64,000 bases of DNA from Chaetomium olivaceum. Its lineage: Eukaryota > Ascomycota > Sordariomycetes > Sordariales > Chaetomiaceae. The notes beneath the pieces were generated by a model that did no database searches, was not told the origin of the DNA, and was given only the letters and a program-made list of their open reading frames with translations. Below, piece after piece: positions 1 through 11,731 of this stretch. The stretch covers positions 124,001 through 188,000 of the forward strand of contig JAYWVB010000036.1 in the NCBI GenBank assembly GCA_039881045.1, given 5' to 3'. Numbering within the stretch: the first letter of the stretch is position 1; each line of letters opens with the position of its first letter. The position numbers were made by a program, and so were the translations under genes.

Positions 1-755
1 GAACGCGCCGCACCCCCACCGCCCGCCGGCCCCCGAACGACCCTGTTTATAATTATAGAAACCGGGTCAAAAAATGGGGTCTCAGAGTTTAAAGTTCTTT
101 GTCTATCACGGGAGATCGGCATGCAACAGAGAATATTTTTAACTATACATTATTTATTTGACCACCCCCCTCCCCAACGCCAGGGACGGATAACACCACC
201 ACCCACTGACCCCAAGCCATGCATTCATTATACAATAATCAACAAGGTCATTGCCGATTTTCCCTTCCACCAGCAGTTACGGTAGTTATGCCGTAATGAT
301 AATAATACAGAGCCTGATCCCCATAGAGTCATTAACCATGCTCGATACCACCCGGTGTCCCAATCTGTCTGCCCAGTCCAGACACCGGTCATTCTATTTG
401 TGTCCCTAATTCCATCTCCCACCAGGTCAAAAGCCAGGTGATGTGGTATTCCAACTAACACTGCCGACTAACCCAATGCTTGCTTTTCGTACTAGAAAAA
501 AAAAAAAAAAGGAAATAAACCCGGGTCCTGTTTGCAGGACGCAGCACCCCCAGAACCAGACGCGGCAATTTCCATGCTCACGACCATGCAACTATGGTAT
601 GCAAAACCCCCCCAAACGCCACCTCTAAAACTCCAAATTGTTACAGTCGTCCCGTCCGATGATGGATGGAATGAAGAGAATCAAGGAAACCGCAGCTGTC
701 CATCAATCTGCTCGCTATCCACCCTCTCCCGACCTCGCCCCGGCACAAAAGCCTC
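1..755. other. Intergenic, no gene seen
   Basis: No ORF here resembles a protein family. A 15-nt poly-A tract lies at 496-510. The right end is probably the 3' flank of the leftward carrier gene. Confidence 0.5.
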
Positions 756-2638
756 TCACTTAGCCCACTCCACCACCTCCATCGCGCACAGAACCAGGAT
801 GAGCGTCGACGGCAGAATCCTGTCATGTATTAGCATATTGTCTTGCTACATAGGATCAAAGATGTTAGAAAACTCACCAGACGACATAGCTCTGAAACAG
901 AATCCTGCCCATGATCGTCTCATACACATTGTTGATCTGGCAGATCTGCGCCAGCTGCAAGGCACTCGGGGCGCCCGTGAGCAGGAAGCAGACAATGACA
1001 AAGATGGGATCGTCCAGGATGCTGACGGGCACAAACTTGGCGAACAGCGCCAAGATGGGGGCCATGATCAGGGTGGGCAGCAGCATGCGGCTGATCAGAC
1101 TAGCCACCAGCAGGCGGGTGCCGATCTCGCGCTCCTCGGGCTCGACCTCGTCCTCGCGCGCCTGCGTGTTGCGCGCCAGGTTGGCGCCGAGCACGACCAG
1201 GATGAGCGGCACGGCGACCCCGGCCGACGAGCTGATGGCGCTGGTGACCGACGTCTTGATGAAGGACCCTTCGCGGAAGAAGAGCATCTGCAGGTCCGGG
1301 ACCGAGGCGACGAAGACAGCGATAAGCATGGCCCAAAGGGGGGGGTTCATGAAGTCCCAGAGGAACTGGTAAACCTGCTGCCAGCCGTGGTGGAACTTCG
1401 TGAGCGCGACCTGGACGGGGCGCGGGAGCGAGTCGTATGCGCGCCGGCCGGTGGTTTGGAGGTAGGTCCAAGACTTGAGCTCCGTCTTCCTGACAAAGCG
1501 TTGCACCCGCACGGGCACACCCTTGATGCCCGATGGCGCTTCAGATTCGTCGGTACTGCGGATATGCGGGAACGAGAGCATCCGGTCAAGGTCTTCGTGC
1601 CCTTGGAGATGCCCCGTCAGGCCGAGGCCGTTCATGCCCGGTTTTCCCTTCCCCTTCAATGGCCCGTCGCGCTCATCGTACTCATCATCGTCCGAGTCAT
1701 TCGGCGATGCTCCCGAAGACCCGCCAACAGGCGTTCGGCCGGCCGGCTCGTAGTGGCCCGTGGAGTCGTCGGTGTGTGTCGGGCTGGAAGGGCGATCGTG
1801 CTCATGGTTCTCAGGCTCATGTAGAATGTCGACGCCTTCGATTAAGCCGTGCGGCTCATTGTCGTCCTGCACGTCCTGGTCGTGATAGCGGCCCTCCTCG
1901 ACTGTCTCGTCGTTGTACTCCGGGTACTTTGACTTGGGCGCCAGCAACACATGGTACCCCCAGCTCCATCTGACCAGCTGTCCAAGTTGTTGGAAAACCA
2001 ATAGGTAGAGAATACCTCTCGCGGCCACTTCGTCGTCATTGTCACCCGGTATCCTGTCCCAGTGGAGCCCTTTCAATGTCTGAGCGAGCGAGATAACCAG
2101 AGAGATGGGCAGCGAGTTGGAGTTGCCAAACACGCCCATCGCCGTGACGAAGTTAGAGGCCCGTTTGTTGAAGCCGAAACATCTTGCCACAATTCGGGAG
2201 ACGAGATAGGAGACAAATGTTTGGATGACGAAGATGATGGGGATGATGCCAAGGTCGAGTAGCTTATCGGCGTTCAACTGAGATGCAAGCTTCGTGAAAA
2301 CTACCAACCGTCAGCCCACAACCCCCATTGAACTATCAAACCACCCACGACTTACTCAGGCATGGCGTAAATAGCATAACATTGAGGTTAGCTAGAAACT
2401 TTTGTTTGTCGGCATCGAAGTGGCCCAAGCGTGCGATGATGTAACCAGGTAAGCTGACGCATACGACTTCCAGAACGGCGCCAAAGACGAGAAGAACGAG
2501 ATTGTCGATGGATGGATGCGATTCTTGCGGTTTCTTGAAGATGACGAAGGGCGAGGAGGCCGTTACTGATGCAGGGTCCCAAGAGTCGCCCCAAGCAAGC
2601 CGCAACGACGTCGGCGCGCGTATGTCGAGTAAACCCAT
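756..2638 (-). CDS. Auxin efflux carrier family (PIN-like) transporter
   Basis: Predicted integral membrane transporter of the auxin efflux carrier/PIN-like family. In fungi these are ER or plasma-membrane carriers of uncertain substrate. Three exons are inferred: 2356-2638, 878-2300 and 756-819, about 589 aa. The introns at 2301-2355 (GTAAGT...TAG) and 820-877 (GTGAGT...CAG) restore continuous sequence. The first join gives LFTPCLIFTKLASQLN and the second gives YVVWILPSTLILV before the end EVVEWAK. Hydrophobic segments cluster at both ends, around a long acidic hydrophilic loop (roughly residues 200-350) with many Asp, Glu and His. That N-bundle/loop/C-bundle plan is typical of the family. 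The start is the ATG at 2638; an in-frame TTG lies just upstream. Family assignment is strong; the substrate is unknown. Confidence 0.9.
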
Positions 2639-5600
2639 CAAGTGTCCCCGTTGTCGATGTCTTTCGATCTAGGGGATTGAATGGGCGGGAAATGAAGTGG
2701 ATAACCGGAGGGCTGGATGATCGATTCGAAGTCCAATGGCTCTTTAATGATGCGATTGCAGGGTGATGCTGCAATGGCTAGGTGTCGAGAAGGAGCTTTC
2801 TTGAGACACGGGTAGGGATCTGGTGGAGCTCCAAGGAGGCAAGGAGGCGCTTTGAATTCGGTGATACACCAAAGTGTAAGAGGAACTCCGGGATAACAAA
2901 GAGAATTTGGCGATGCGGTTGGCGATCAGTCGGGAGGGTCCTGGGGGAGGTTGCAACGGGGAGATGGGATAAATTAAGAAGACCATCTCCGACGTTCTGA
3001 AGAATGGCCTCTCTCTTCAATGGTCTTCCATGGGGCGTCAGGACGCTTCCATGTCGCGCGATAAGGCCAACACAGGGCGCAGCTGAGAGCTCGTTAGGAT
3101 GGTACTTTAACTTTCCCCGTATCTTGGAGAAACACGAGGTTTCTCATTAAAAGTCATCCTGGCCGCGCGCCGTCTTGGCGAGAACCTCTGGGCGTCGGCC
3201 AAGGGATGCCAAGGGGTCGCCAAGCGCCTAGCAGACACTTGGATCGCGCAACGTGCAGCTATGATGACGTTGGGCGCAAGATATGGAAGAGGAACTTCCA
3301 ATTCTCCGCCAGGGCAGCGTTGGATCGCGCTTGGATGAGTCCCAGGGTCAAACCTCAGACAAGCTTTATTCGTATGAAGTAATCTGTGCTTCGTCATAAT
3401 CGGCAACTCACCCACACTGCTGGAAATCCACAGCATCGGCACCACCTGCCTTTCTTTTCAGCCCCAGCCTCACCAAAACTCGCCAAAGACTTTCTCTAGG
3501 AGGCGCAGTGTGGCAGTCTGCCCTTTTCTGGGTGGCCTCTGACACAAGAGACTTCATCTCGAAACGTGTTCCCAGCACGGCTTGTGGTTGGTTGTTCTTG
3601 ACGCAATTCCCGCCACAACGAGACAAAGAGGCTTCAGACGCAGCAAGCATGCCTTGCCGACTTTGGGCCCAATCACAGTTCAAGTCTAGTGGAAAGGCCA
3701 TTTCAGCTGCCGTTGTCGATTGAACGAGCAGCACAGCCAAGAGCATTCGTTGATCAACGCCACCATTTATGTTCTCTCAGGTAAATTATGCGCGCTATCA
3801 GTGCATGGCTTGGCTGTCACAGTCACACTTGAAGGACCTGGAAGAGCCAAAAGTAGCCCCTCAAGAGAGTCAAGGTAACCCTTCACAGTCAAGGTAACCC
3901 TTCACAGTCAAGGTAACGACGTTTCCGCGGACTTGGGGGTTGAGTTGTCCTCGACACCTACGATTGAGTGTCGCGGGCAAGATATCGAAATCATCTTAGA
4001 AGGGCCCAAAAGTCTTCACCAATTAACTAAGCGGCAGAACAAAAGTGACGGACGCGGCCTTTGTGGCGGTGAAAGCAACGGCTTCTTTGAATGGGTTGAT
4101 GAGACAGGGCTAGCGGTCACTCAAAAGTTGGGGCTGTCGCAAACGGGAACATCCACCCATCGTTATCTTATCTCTCTTCCGCCTTGCCCGGGCTGGCTGG
4201 CGGCCTCCCCCGAGAAGATCGCCAGCGGGCTGCGGCGATGAGGACCGACGCGGCCCCTCTTGCTGATCTGGCCCAATCAACTACCCCCTGCATTTTGTGC
4301 GTTGTTTCAGAAACAAACGCTAAAACACAGGAAACTTGCAACTTTTGCTTTGCCATCTTCAACCGGTCCCACACGGCCACAAGCCCAACCATGAGCCATC
4401 CCCTTCGCTAGCCTCGCTGTAACGACCAAGGTCTCGCGGCAAGTTGCCGTGTGAAGATCGCTTCTTCTTCGCTGTTGGGCCGCAGCAAGTTCTTCAGCGT
4501 CAGCGATTTCCGGGTCGAACCAGAAACCCCCATTGCTGCCCCCGTGCCCCCGCATCGTTACTGGCAGACTGGGTAACTCGGCTTTCACCCGACGTCATAC
4601 CGCGTTGATGCAGTTGCCTAACCGTCATCCTGCTTTGTGGTCCGACAAACCGGTTCAACATCCCAAATTGAGAACACATGGCGTCGAACCCCCTTAGAAA
4701 ATGAATATGCATATCTAAAAAGTAACAATCCTCCGTATTTCGATCTTGGTTTAGGCAATCCGTCTTTCTCGCAACCCGCCTCAGCCCGCCTCCCTTCTCT
4801 TGATAGGCGGGGAGGACGCCGCTCCCAATGGCGGGGTTTGGAGCAAACCCCACTGCTTCAACGCACTTTCTTTCGCCCCCCTTGTCGCCCGAACCACGCG
4901 CGAACTGGGCTCCTTGTACAACTATCCTTGGATTGATCCCTGGCAACCGACTCACATATGGAGGGGCTCTTGAGAGAAGCCGGAGCAAAAGCCCCTACCG
5001 GTGCCACACTCCAAAATGTGTGATTGGGGATGGACAGGCAATCCGTCTTGTGCCAGCCTGTTCTCATTTCTTACAGCCCTGTTTTCCAGAGTCAGACGGT
5101 AGGCCTGGCTCGAAACGGATACGCCGAAGTACTGTTTTTGGCTAAGAGGAGTATCGATTTCGCCTGCGTGGACTGTGCTTGTTGTTGTCGCGGCTCCCCA
5201 GAGCCCGCCACAGGAGCTCCATCCGACCTGACAGTGACCAATCAGACCCCTCATACTCAGCTCAGTTTGCCCGCACTGGGCGACTTCGAAGCCGTTTTGA
5301 GATCTCGATCCCGCTTCCGGCCCAATCCTATCGGGACTACTACCTTCCTCGGCGGCAGACTTGCGATAGAATTTTCTCTCGCCCGCCGCAGCAGACTAGG
5401 AGAGAGACTAGGCCAATTCTTCAGACGCCTTGTCTAGTCTACGAGGCTTGCCACCGGCCCAGAAAAGCCAGTGCCGCGACCAACAAGGTTCTTGTCCCGC
5501 GCGACCTTGGAAACGAACAAGAACCCGTTGACCCGTTGCCGGTACCCACACCCCTCGGACCTCAGCGCCTCGCCTTGGCTTGATCTTTTCTGTAAAACAA

Positions 5601-5758
5601 GTCAACAAGCCCGCAAACTTCCAACCCCACGAAACTGAACCAGGCCAGCTCCAACCCCCGAAGCCACATCCCACGACACATGTTGGGTATCTGGTAGATT
5701 CGACTTCAGCTACCTACTCAACCCCGCCAAACCCCACCTTCCTTTCGGCACCAGCACA
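2639..5758. other. Long gene-free region and MAPKK leader
   Basis: About 3.1 kb separate the leftward carrier from the rightward MAPKK. Several short ORFs occur (for example 4828-5145 and 5024-5437), but none resembles a protein family. The right part is probably promoter and a long 5' leader of the MAPKK. A short tandem repeat lies at 3870-3917. Confidence 0.5.
3870..3917. repeat. 19-bp tandem repeat, about 2.5 copies
   Basis: The unit TCAAGGTAACCCTTCACAG occurs twice in perfect tandem, followed by a partial third copy (TCAAGGTAAC). It is intergenic with no known function. Confidence 0.9.
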
Positions 5759-7921
5759 ATGGCCGACTACGACGACACCTCCGAACCGGTCACGCCGGCG
5801 GACGAGTACGGCCCGAGCAATCCAACATCACCAGGCTTTGCCGACGACGATTCTGAGGCGAGCACACCCCTTGATCCACCAAGCTCGAGCTCCGATGCCC
5901 AACCGAGCTTCTCTCCGAGCGAGCCGCCTCGCCGGGTGCCTTCCCTACGGACCGTTTCCGATCCGCAAAAATCGACCCATATGAACCCTACTTCCAGCTT
6001 CACCGGGCTACTCAGTACGGCGAGGAGACCTGTACCGAGTGCAAATAGTCTGCCGTCCGATATTATGCAAAAAGCACGAGCCCTCCAAGAGCAGCGCATG
6101 AACATGGCCGCCAGGGCAGCCAGCTCGGCTGCGAGCATGAACATGAACATGAACATGAATATGGGCATGAACAAGGGAGGGCCCGGAGGCGGCAACGGAC
6201 CGTCGGGTGGCATGTCGGGTAGCATGGCGGGTGGCATGGCGGGTGGCATGGCGGGTGGCATGACGGGCGGCATGGCGGGCGGCATGGCTCACAACCTCAA
6301 GCTGCCGGGAGGCATGTCGCGGCCCCTGCCTCCGGGGTTTCCGAAGTCGGCACCCGCAGTACCAAGTGCAAAGAAACCCCCGAGCCTGAGCGAAAGGAGA
6401 GCGATGAAGCTGGGGAATCTACCAGGATCCGGTGGCGCATCACCCAGCCCCACACCAAAACTGGGTGATCTCGGCGACGACGCAGGTAGCCAGCCGTCTG
6501 TAAATGGGGAGGGGCGCGGTTCTAAGTTGAGCGATTTCAAAAATTATATCGACGCGGATAAGGGCTGGATCACCTTCGACGGCGCGGCAACAATCACACG
6601 GACAGGGGTCAACTTTGCCAACGGCCAAACATTCTCCATCTCGCTCGACGAGATCGATGTCATGGACGAGCTCGGTAAGGGCAACTACGGGACCGTCTAC
6701 AAGGTCAGGCATGCCAGGCCAAAAGCACCGCGGTTCGGTCAGGGGTTGAGCAAGTTCAAGCCGGCGGCTGCCTTGCAATCATCGAGCGAGTCGGAGGAGT
6801 CGCCGGACACATCACCCAGCGGAAGCAGCGGGCCTACGACGTCAGGGGTGGTGATGGCCATGAAGGAAATCCGACTCGAGCTCGACCAAGCCAAATTCAC
6901 CACCATCCTAAAAGAGCTCGTCATCTTACACGAGTGCGTTTCGCCGTACATCATCGACTTCTACGGTGCATTTTACCAAGAAGGCGCGGTCTACATGTGC
7001 ATAGAGTACATGGACGGCGGGAGCATCGACAAGCTGTACGTGGGTGGCATCCCCGAGAACGTACTGCGCAAGATCACATTCGCCACCATCGTTGGTCTCA
7101 AGACGCTCAAGGACGACCATAACATCATCCACCGCGACGTCAAGCCGACCAACATCCTAGTCAACAGCAACGGGCAGGTCAAAATCTGCGACTTTGGCGT
7201 GTCGGGCAACTTGGTGGCTAGCATCGCCAAGACCAACATTGGCTGCCAGAGCTACATGGCGCCGGAGCGCATCAGCGGCGGCGCCTTGACCCCCGGCGCC
7301 GCCGGTTCCGCCGCCGGGACCTACAACGTGCAGAGCGACATCTGGAGTCTGGGGCTGACCATCATCGAGTGCGCCATGGGGAAATACCCCTACCCCCCGG
7401 AGGTGTCGAGCACCATCTTCAGCCAGCTAAGCGTAAGCCATCTATCCCCACCCCCCAAAAAAAAGAAAAACAGAAAACCAACCACTAACACGTCCCTTGC
7501 ACAGGCCATCGTCGAAGGCGACCCCCCGGGCCTGCCCACAGAAGGCTACTCCGCGCTCGCGCACGACTTCGTGCGCTGCTGCCTGAACAAGAACCCGCAC
7601 AAGCGCCACACCTACCCCATGCTGCTCGCCCACCCCTGGATCAAGACGCTCGGCAAGCCCGAGACCATCGCCGAGGACGCCGAGGCCGAGGCTGCCGCCG
7701 CCGACGACGCCCTGGCCGACGCCGCCGGCGAGCTGAGCCTGAATAACCCGACCGGCAAGGTCGCCGAGGGGGATTATGAGGTCGCCGAGTGGGTGAGGGG
7801 CGTGTTGGAGCGCAAGAGGCGGGGCGAGGTCAAGGAGGAGGGCGGGAAGCCCGCGCTGCATGCCGCGCCGCTGGATGTGGGCAGTCCGGGGTTGGGGGGG
7901 AATCCGTTGGCGGAGGCTTGA
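5759..7921 (+). CDS. PBS2: MAP kinase kinase of the HOG pathway (Pbs2)
   Basis: Dual-specificity MAPKK expected to phosphorylate the Hog1-type p38 MAPK in osmotic and general stress signalling. Two exons: 5759-7432 and 7505-7921, 696 aa. The disordered N-terminus is rich in Ser/Pro and contains a Met-Asn run and Gly-Gly-Met repeats (about residues 120-180). The kinase domain starts near residue 300 with the Gly loop GKGNYGTVYKV. A Ser-rich insert then precedes the VMAMKEIRLE lysine. HRDVKPTNILV, DFGVSG and the activation loop SIAKTNIGCQSYMAPER follow, with the Ser and Thr expected to be phosphorylated by the MAPKKK. The 72-nt intron (GTAAGC...CACAG) has no in-frame stop, so simple ORF calling would keep 24 extra residues. 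The tail after the kinase is acidic and Ala-rich. Identification is secure. Confidence 0.96.
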   Translation: MADYDDTSEPVTPADEYGPSNPTSPGFADDDSEASTPLDPPSSSSDAQPSFSPSEPPRRVPSLRTVSDPQKSTHMNPTSSFTGLLSTARRPVPSANSLPSDIMQKARALQEQRMNMAARAASSAASMNMNMNMNMGMNKGGPGGGNGPSGGMSGSMAGGMAGGMAGGMTGGMAGGMAHNLKLPGGMSRPLPPGFPKSAPAVPSAKKPPSLSERRAMKLGNLPGSGGASPSPTPKLGDLGDDAGSQPSVNGEGRGSKLSDFKNYIDADKGWITFDGAATITRTGVNFANGQTFSISLDEIDVMDELGKGNYGTVYKVRHARPKAPRFGQGLSKFKPAAALQSSSESEESPDTSPSGSSGPTTSGVVMAMKEIRLELDQAKFTTILKELVILHECVSPYIIDFYGAFYQEGAVYMCIEYMDGGSIDKLYVGGIPENVLRKITFATIVGLKTLKDDHNIIHRDVKPTNILVNSNGQVKICDFGVSGNLVASIAKTNIGCQSYMAPERISGGALTPGAAGSAAGTYNVQSDIWSLGLTIIECAMGKYPYPPEVSSTIFSQLSVSHLSPPPKKKKNRKPTTNTSLAQAIVEGDPPGLPTEGYSALAHDFVRCCLNKNPHKRHTYPMLLAHPWIKTLGKPETIAEDAEAEAAAADDALADAAGELSLNNPTGKVAEGDYEVAEWVRGVLERKRRGEVKEEGGKPALHAAPLDVGSPGLGGNPLAEA
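6206..6286 (+). repeat. Gly-Gly-Met coding minisatellite in PBS2
   Basis: 12-nt units of the type GCGGGTGGCATG repeat within the coding frame and give tandem AGGM peptides with SGSM and TGGM variants. A run of Asn-Met codons lies just upstream (about 6136-6165). The frame is kept, so copy number can vary without breaking the gene. Confidence 0.85.
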
Positions 7922-8943
7922 TCTTATTTGGGGGGGGGGAAGTGGGTTGGGTTTCTAGCACGGGCTCGAGCTCTCTCTTATCGGCGGGGGGGTCTTGGTT
8001 TGGGGTATGTGGGTGGATGGGTGGGTAGATGGTTTGGGGAACGGGTTTTGGGTGGTTCCGTTGGTATGGCTACTAAAGGGATAGGCGGGAGCGGGCAGGT
8101 GGGCAGGGTTCCGTTTTCTCACTCAGTTGTCTCCTGCTGCTGCTGCTGCTGCTGCTGCTTGCTGCTTCTCTTCTGGTGACCCTGTGGAGGCATAGGGTCC
8201 TATGGCGATTATTCCTGGCGGATAAACGCCTGCGTTGTTGTTGGCCATCTTCTGGGCAAACATACCATCTTCTTCCTTTCTTGCGTGTGTGTGTGATATA
8301 TTCTCTTGGTCGACCTTTCTCATAATGGATGGCCTCCCCGCCGGGGCGACAATGTGAAATGTGTTTTTTCTTTTGCCTCTTTCTTTGATTGTCTCATTTG
8401 TCTACCTCTGTCTTCGTCGGTCATTGCATCGGGTCGTGTTGGCGTGGCGGGGTTGGCATCGTGGAGGGGCACTTCCAAGTTTACAAGATGGCATCGATAA
8501 AGAGAGAGGAGTCTATATACACTCGTTGTTGAGGGGTCTAACGCCTCTCAGATTGAAGAGCCGGGATACAAGTGGTACATTTTGGCTGCTCAATGACTCA
8601 AGAGACTGGTATTAATTAATATATAGAATGCTCGAAGCGAATGTCTTCCCCCCTGAGTACGCCCTCCGCAATGTGGCTGGATCATAATTATGAGGAACCT
8701 GAAAGTCCTCTTGCAAATAGCAAGCTAGAATGCCGCTGGTATCAATCATAAAATAGCGAGGGTATCTTGCGCGCGAGTTGGCTGCAATCTGGCCGTCACT
8801 ACCGCTCCGTCATTTGTCATTTCACATCTCGCATCATATCGCACCCCACACCCACCCCTTTATTCATCCCCATGCGGCCCATCGCTCACCCCGTCCTCCC
8901 CTCACCGCCACCACCAACAGTCATCAAAACCATCAAACCTCAC
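7922..8943. other. Convergent 3' intergenic region
   Basis: Shared 3' flank of PBS2 and the SUR7-family gene. It holds a G-rich stretch just after the PBS2 stop and a CTG triplet tract, and no ORF with protein-family character. Confidence 0.5.
8134..8157 (+). repeat. (CTG)8 trinucleotide microsatellite
   Basis: Eight perfect CTG triplets, followed after a CTT by a further CTG. They lie in the 3' flank of PBS2. Confidence 0.95.
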
Positions 8944-9809
8944 TCAAGCATAGTCCTCCTTGACGCGGCGCCCGTCACCAGCAGTGCGCTTCTGCCAGGG
9001 CCAGACGCGGCGTGAGCGGCCCGCGGCGGCGGGGCCTACGGGCGCGACGGCGGCGGTGGTGTCCTTGCGCTTGTGCCGGGCGAGGCAGAAGAGGATGGTG
9101 CTGATGAGCAGCAGGGCCCAGGCGGCCCAGCTGAAGCCGAAGGCGTACCTGCCGAGCGAGGCGTCGCGGCCCTCGCGGATGAAGACGTCGCGCATCTTGA
9201 CGAAGGTGGCGCTGTGGCTTGTCAGTTTGGGGGTTGTTCGGGATGGATGGAAGGGAACGTACGTCATCAGCGAGACAGCGATGGTCAGGAAGAAGAGCGC
9301 GACGAGCGAGATCAGCCCCGTGAACGCCGAACCCAGCCTGCTGCACAGCGCGAGGAAGCCCGAGAAGAAGGCCAGCACCTCGAAGAACAGGGCGATCAGG
9401 AAGAAGACCCATCCGAAGCGCCACATGTACCAGTAGAAGTAGCTGGTTGTATCGTTTCCGTGGCTGCCGATCAGCTCAGACGGAGCGTTGCGGGCGTTGC
9501 TGGCCCAGGCGTCGCCCAGGGGGAGGCCCGGGCGCGAGGGGCCGCAGTCGGTGTTGCCCTCGCCGCAGACCTTGAAGAAGGTCCATTCTGAGATGCGGCG
9601 CGCGCCTTCGATGCCGGATGTGTCGGCGCGGAGGAAGTAGGTCTGGCGGAGCGGCGAGGTGTGGGTGACGCCCGAGAGGATGACGAACCAGAGCAGGACG
9701 AGGGATCCGGCGACGAGTAGGAGGGCCACTGGGGCTAGGTTCGTTGCTATAGCGGGGGTTAGTAACGGTCACTAGGCGGCATTCCAGAGTAACTCTTACT
9801 GCGTGACAT
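8944..9809 (-). CDS. SUR7/PalI-family plasma membrane protein
   Basis: Four-helix membrane protein of the SUR7 family, known from eisosome/MCC plasma-membrane domains and cell-wall integrity. Three exons: a 10-nt first exon (9800-9809, ATG TCA CGC A), then 9263-9746 and 8944-9211, 253 aa. The N-terminus reads MSRATNLAPVALLLVAGS and continues into the first membrane helix. The extracellular loop has the family signature W...CGEGNTDCG with two cysteines. Three further hydrophobic segments follow, then a basic cytoplasmic tail ending KEDYA. The second intron (9212-9262, 51 nt) is a multiple of three without a stop, so retention would insert 17 residues after SLMT. Removing it restores SLMTATFVKMRDVF, as expected for the family. 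Confidence 0.9.
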
Positions 9810-11224
9810 CGTGAGTCGTTGGCTTGTGGTTGGGGAGACCAATGGAAGGTCAAACTGGGTGTCCCGGCCCCCTTGGGTTGCGTTTGCGCAATGCGAAGAC
9901 TACGCAAACGGACGTGTCGAAGAGACGAAGTGTGAATCAGTGAGATTACCAGCAAAGCCGAGGTAATAAATGTTGGCACCTGGTTCTACTGACTGCCTTC
10001 ACTCTCGAGACAGTCGCACCTTGGTCTTACTCGAAGAATGATATTGGTTTGGTGGGGAAGCGGTGCGATGGTGTGTAAGTCTGAACGAGTCCCGAGGTAA
10101 TATGGTGCTGTCCTCTGGTTTTTAAGAAAAATACGTGATAGGGCAGAAATCACTGTGTGATACCAACTTGGAAGGCACGACTGATAGAAGGATGGGGGAG
10201 TACTGTGTAGAACTTGAAGAGTGAGGATCGCGAGGAGAGGAAAAAAAGGTTTACGGGTGCGATCAAGGCCGGGCGGGACCAGGGGAATAAAGAGAGACAG
10301 CCAACCATGGTTACGTCGGCGAGCGGATGCCCACCTCATCCCATTGATCAGTAACTACCAGTCAACGCCATCACACTGATCAAGCTTACCTTACACCTGA
10401 GTCGCAAGACTGGTAGTGTCTTGCTGGTGCAGTGGGACAAAGCTGTTGTGGGTCTCTAGTAAGTTTCCAGCGAAAAAGACCCTCGGATGACGCAAGTCCT
10501 TGTAGCCACATCTTGGCAGCAGTGAAACAGCCAATGACTGAAGGAAAAAAGATTGCAGCCCCATCCGACAACCGATCTCCAAAGACCGACCCAGACACTG
10601 CCAGAAGAACCACAAACGAGGCTGCGTGAAAAGCGACGTCATTCCCGACGACAACCAGCTTCTGTGCGCTGGTGGAATGCCGGTTGAGCCGCGCGAAATT
10701 GAATCTCCCCAACCCATATTTTACCTTCGCGATGTCGGGCCCGTGGAGGTGAGGCCATCATCGACACTCCTGGCGATGAACTGCAGTAGACTCACTACCG
10801 ATTATCACTTCCCCTCCCCCACGATATAGAGACAGAGCTAGCCAATGTCTCAGTCCCAGCCTCCAGCTGTCATGTCATAATTGGTGGGTCAACAACCTTT
10901 GATCCCGTCACAGCTGTGACGACTCGCCGACTTGCCCAACATGTCGGTGAAGCCCAGGGAGAGCTCGAGAGTTTTCACCAGCTCATCCCTGCCATATGCA
11001 GTATTTTATTTACTCAACCCTGGCACACATTCTTCACAAGCTTTGCTGAGCTCTGAGCTCGAGCTCCCGCTCCGCTTCCCGCAAAGCTTTCAATTGACCT
11101 CCAAGCCTGAGACCCACCGCAACCCGCAACCCGCAACCGCAGATCCGAGCAGCCGAAATCCCACACTCTGTCCTCTTGAACTGGGGATCCTACCCAAAAC
11201 ACTATCCATTCAACCACTCATTCA
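9810..11224. other. Divergent intergenic region
   Basis: Upstream DNA of the leftward SUR7-family gene and 5' flank of tRNA-Asn. Short ORFs at 10386-10829 on both strands look random. No repeat or motif stands out. Confidence 0.45.
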
Positions 11225-11297
11225 TCCTCTGTGGCGCAATTGGCTAGCGCGTCTGACTGTTAATCAGGAGGTTGGAAGTTCGAGCCTTCCCGGAGGA
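11225..11297 (+). tRNA. tRNA-Asn (GTT)
   Basis: 73-nt cloverleaf. The acceptor TCCTCTG pairs with CGGAGGA with one G-T wobble. The D-loop is GGCGCAATTGGCTAGCGC. The anticodon loop CTGTTAA lies between TCTGA and TCAGG, with GTT at 11259-11261. The T-arm contains GTTCGAGCC. There is no intron. An identical copy lies at 43659-43731 on the other strand. Confidence 0.97.
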
Positions 11298-11731
11298 GAA
11301 TGTGGATGATACTTTTGCTCGATTGAGCTGTGGGCTTGATGCTCGTCACTTCTTTTGCTCCAAGGGTGGTCCTGGTTTGCTGTGAGCTCGATTGGCAAAA
11401 AAGGTTTCAATTTTGGTGCCGCCAAACTAGACGAGGCCCTCTCTTTACCTAGAAGGGGCAGGGAGGCACAGCACGGCGCAATGGGAACGGTAACTCTCAC
11501 CACATGCATGACAACAGTCTAGCGCTGCCTCCCTAGTAGCCCGGAAAGGACTATCTCACTTAGGTAAAAAGATGCGGCCATGGATATTTCCGTTTTGTCT
11601 CCTACGTCTACTTTCTCCGAGCAACGTAATACTGTGCGCGAGGTAGAGATGGCGGTCGCAGATGGTGCGGAAGCATCACATTTCCAGAAGTATGAACCAA
11701 ACATGACATACACCCACACATCCATCCACCA
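11298..11731. other. Intergenic spacer
   Basis: Lies between tRNA-Asn and the 3' end of the PPTase gene. Apart from the tRNA terminator I see no feature. Confidence 0.45.
11313..11316 (+). terminator. Pol III terminator of tRNA-Asn
   Basis: TTTT lies 16 nt after the tRNA 3' end. It is the first T4 run downstream. Confidence 0.6.

Noticed and set aside
532..1824. 430-codon ORF on + opposite the auxin-efflux-type gene
   Set aside because: Antisense shadow of a GC-rich gene; it has no domain, and the minus strand gives a complete carrier with proper introns.
5767..6292. Pro/Met- and His/Arg-repeat ORFs opposite PBS2
   Set aside because: Shadows of the Gly-Met coding repeat in other frames.
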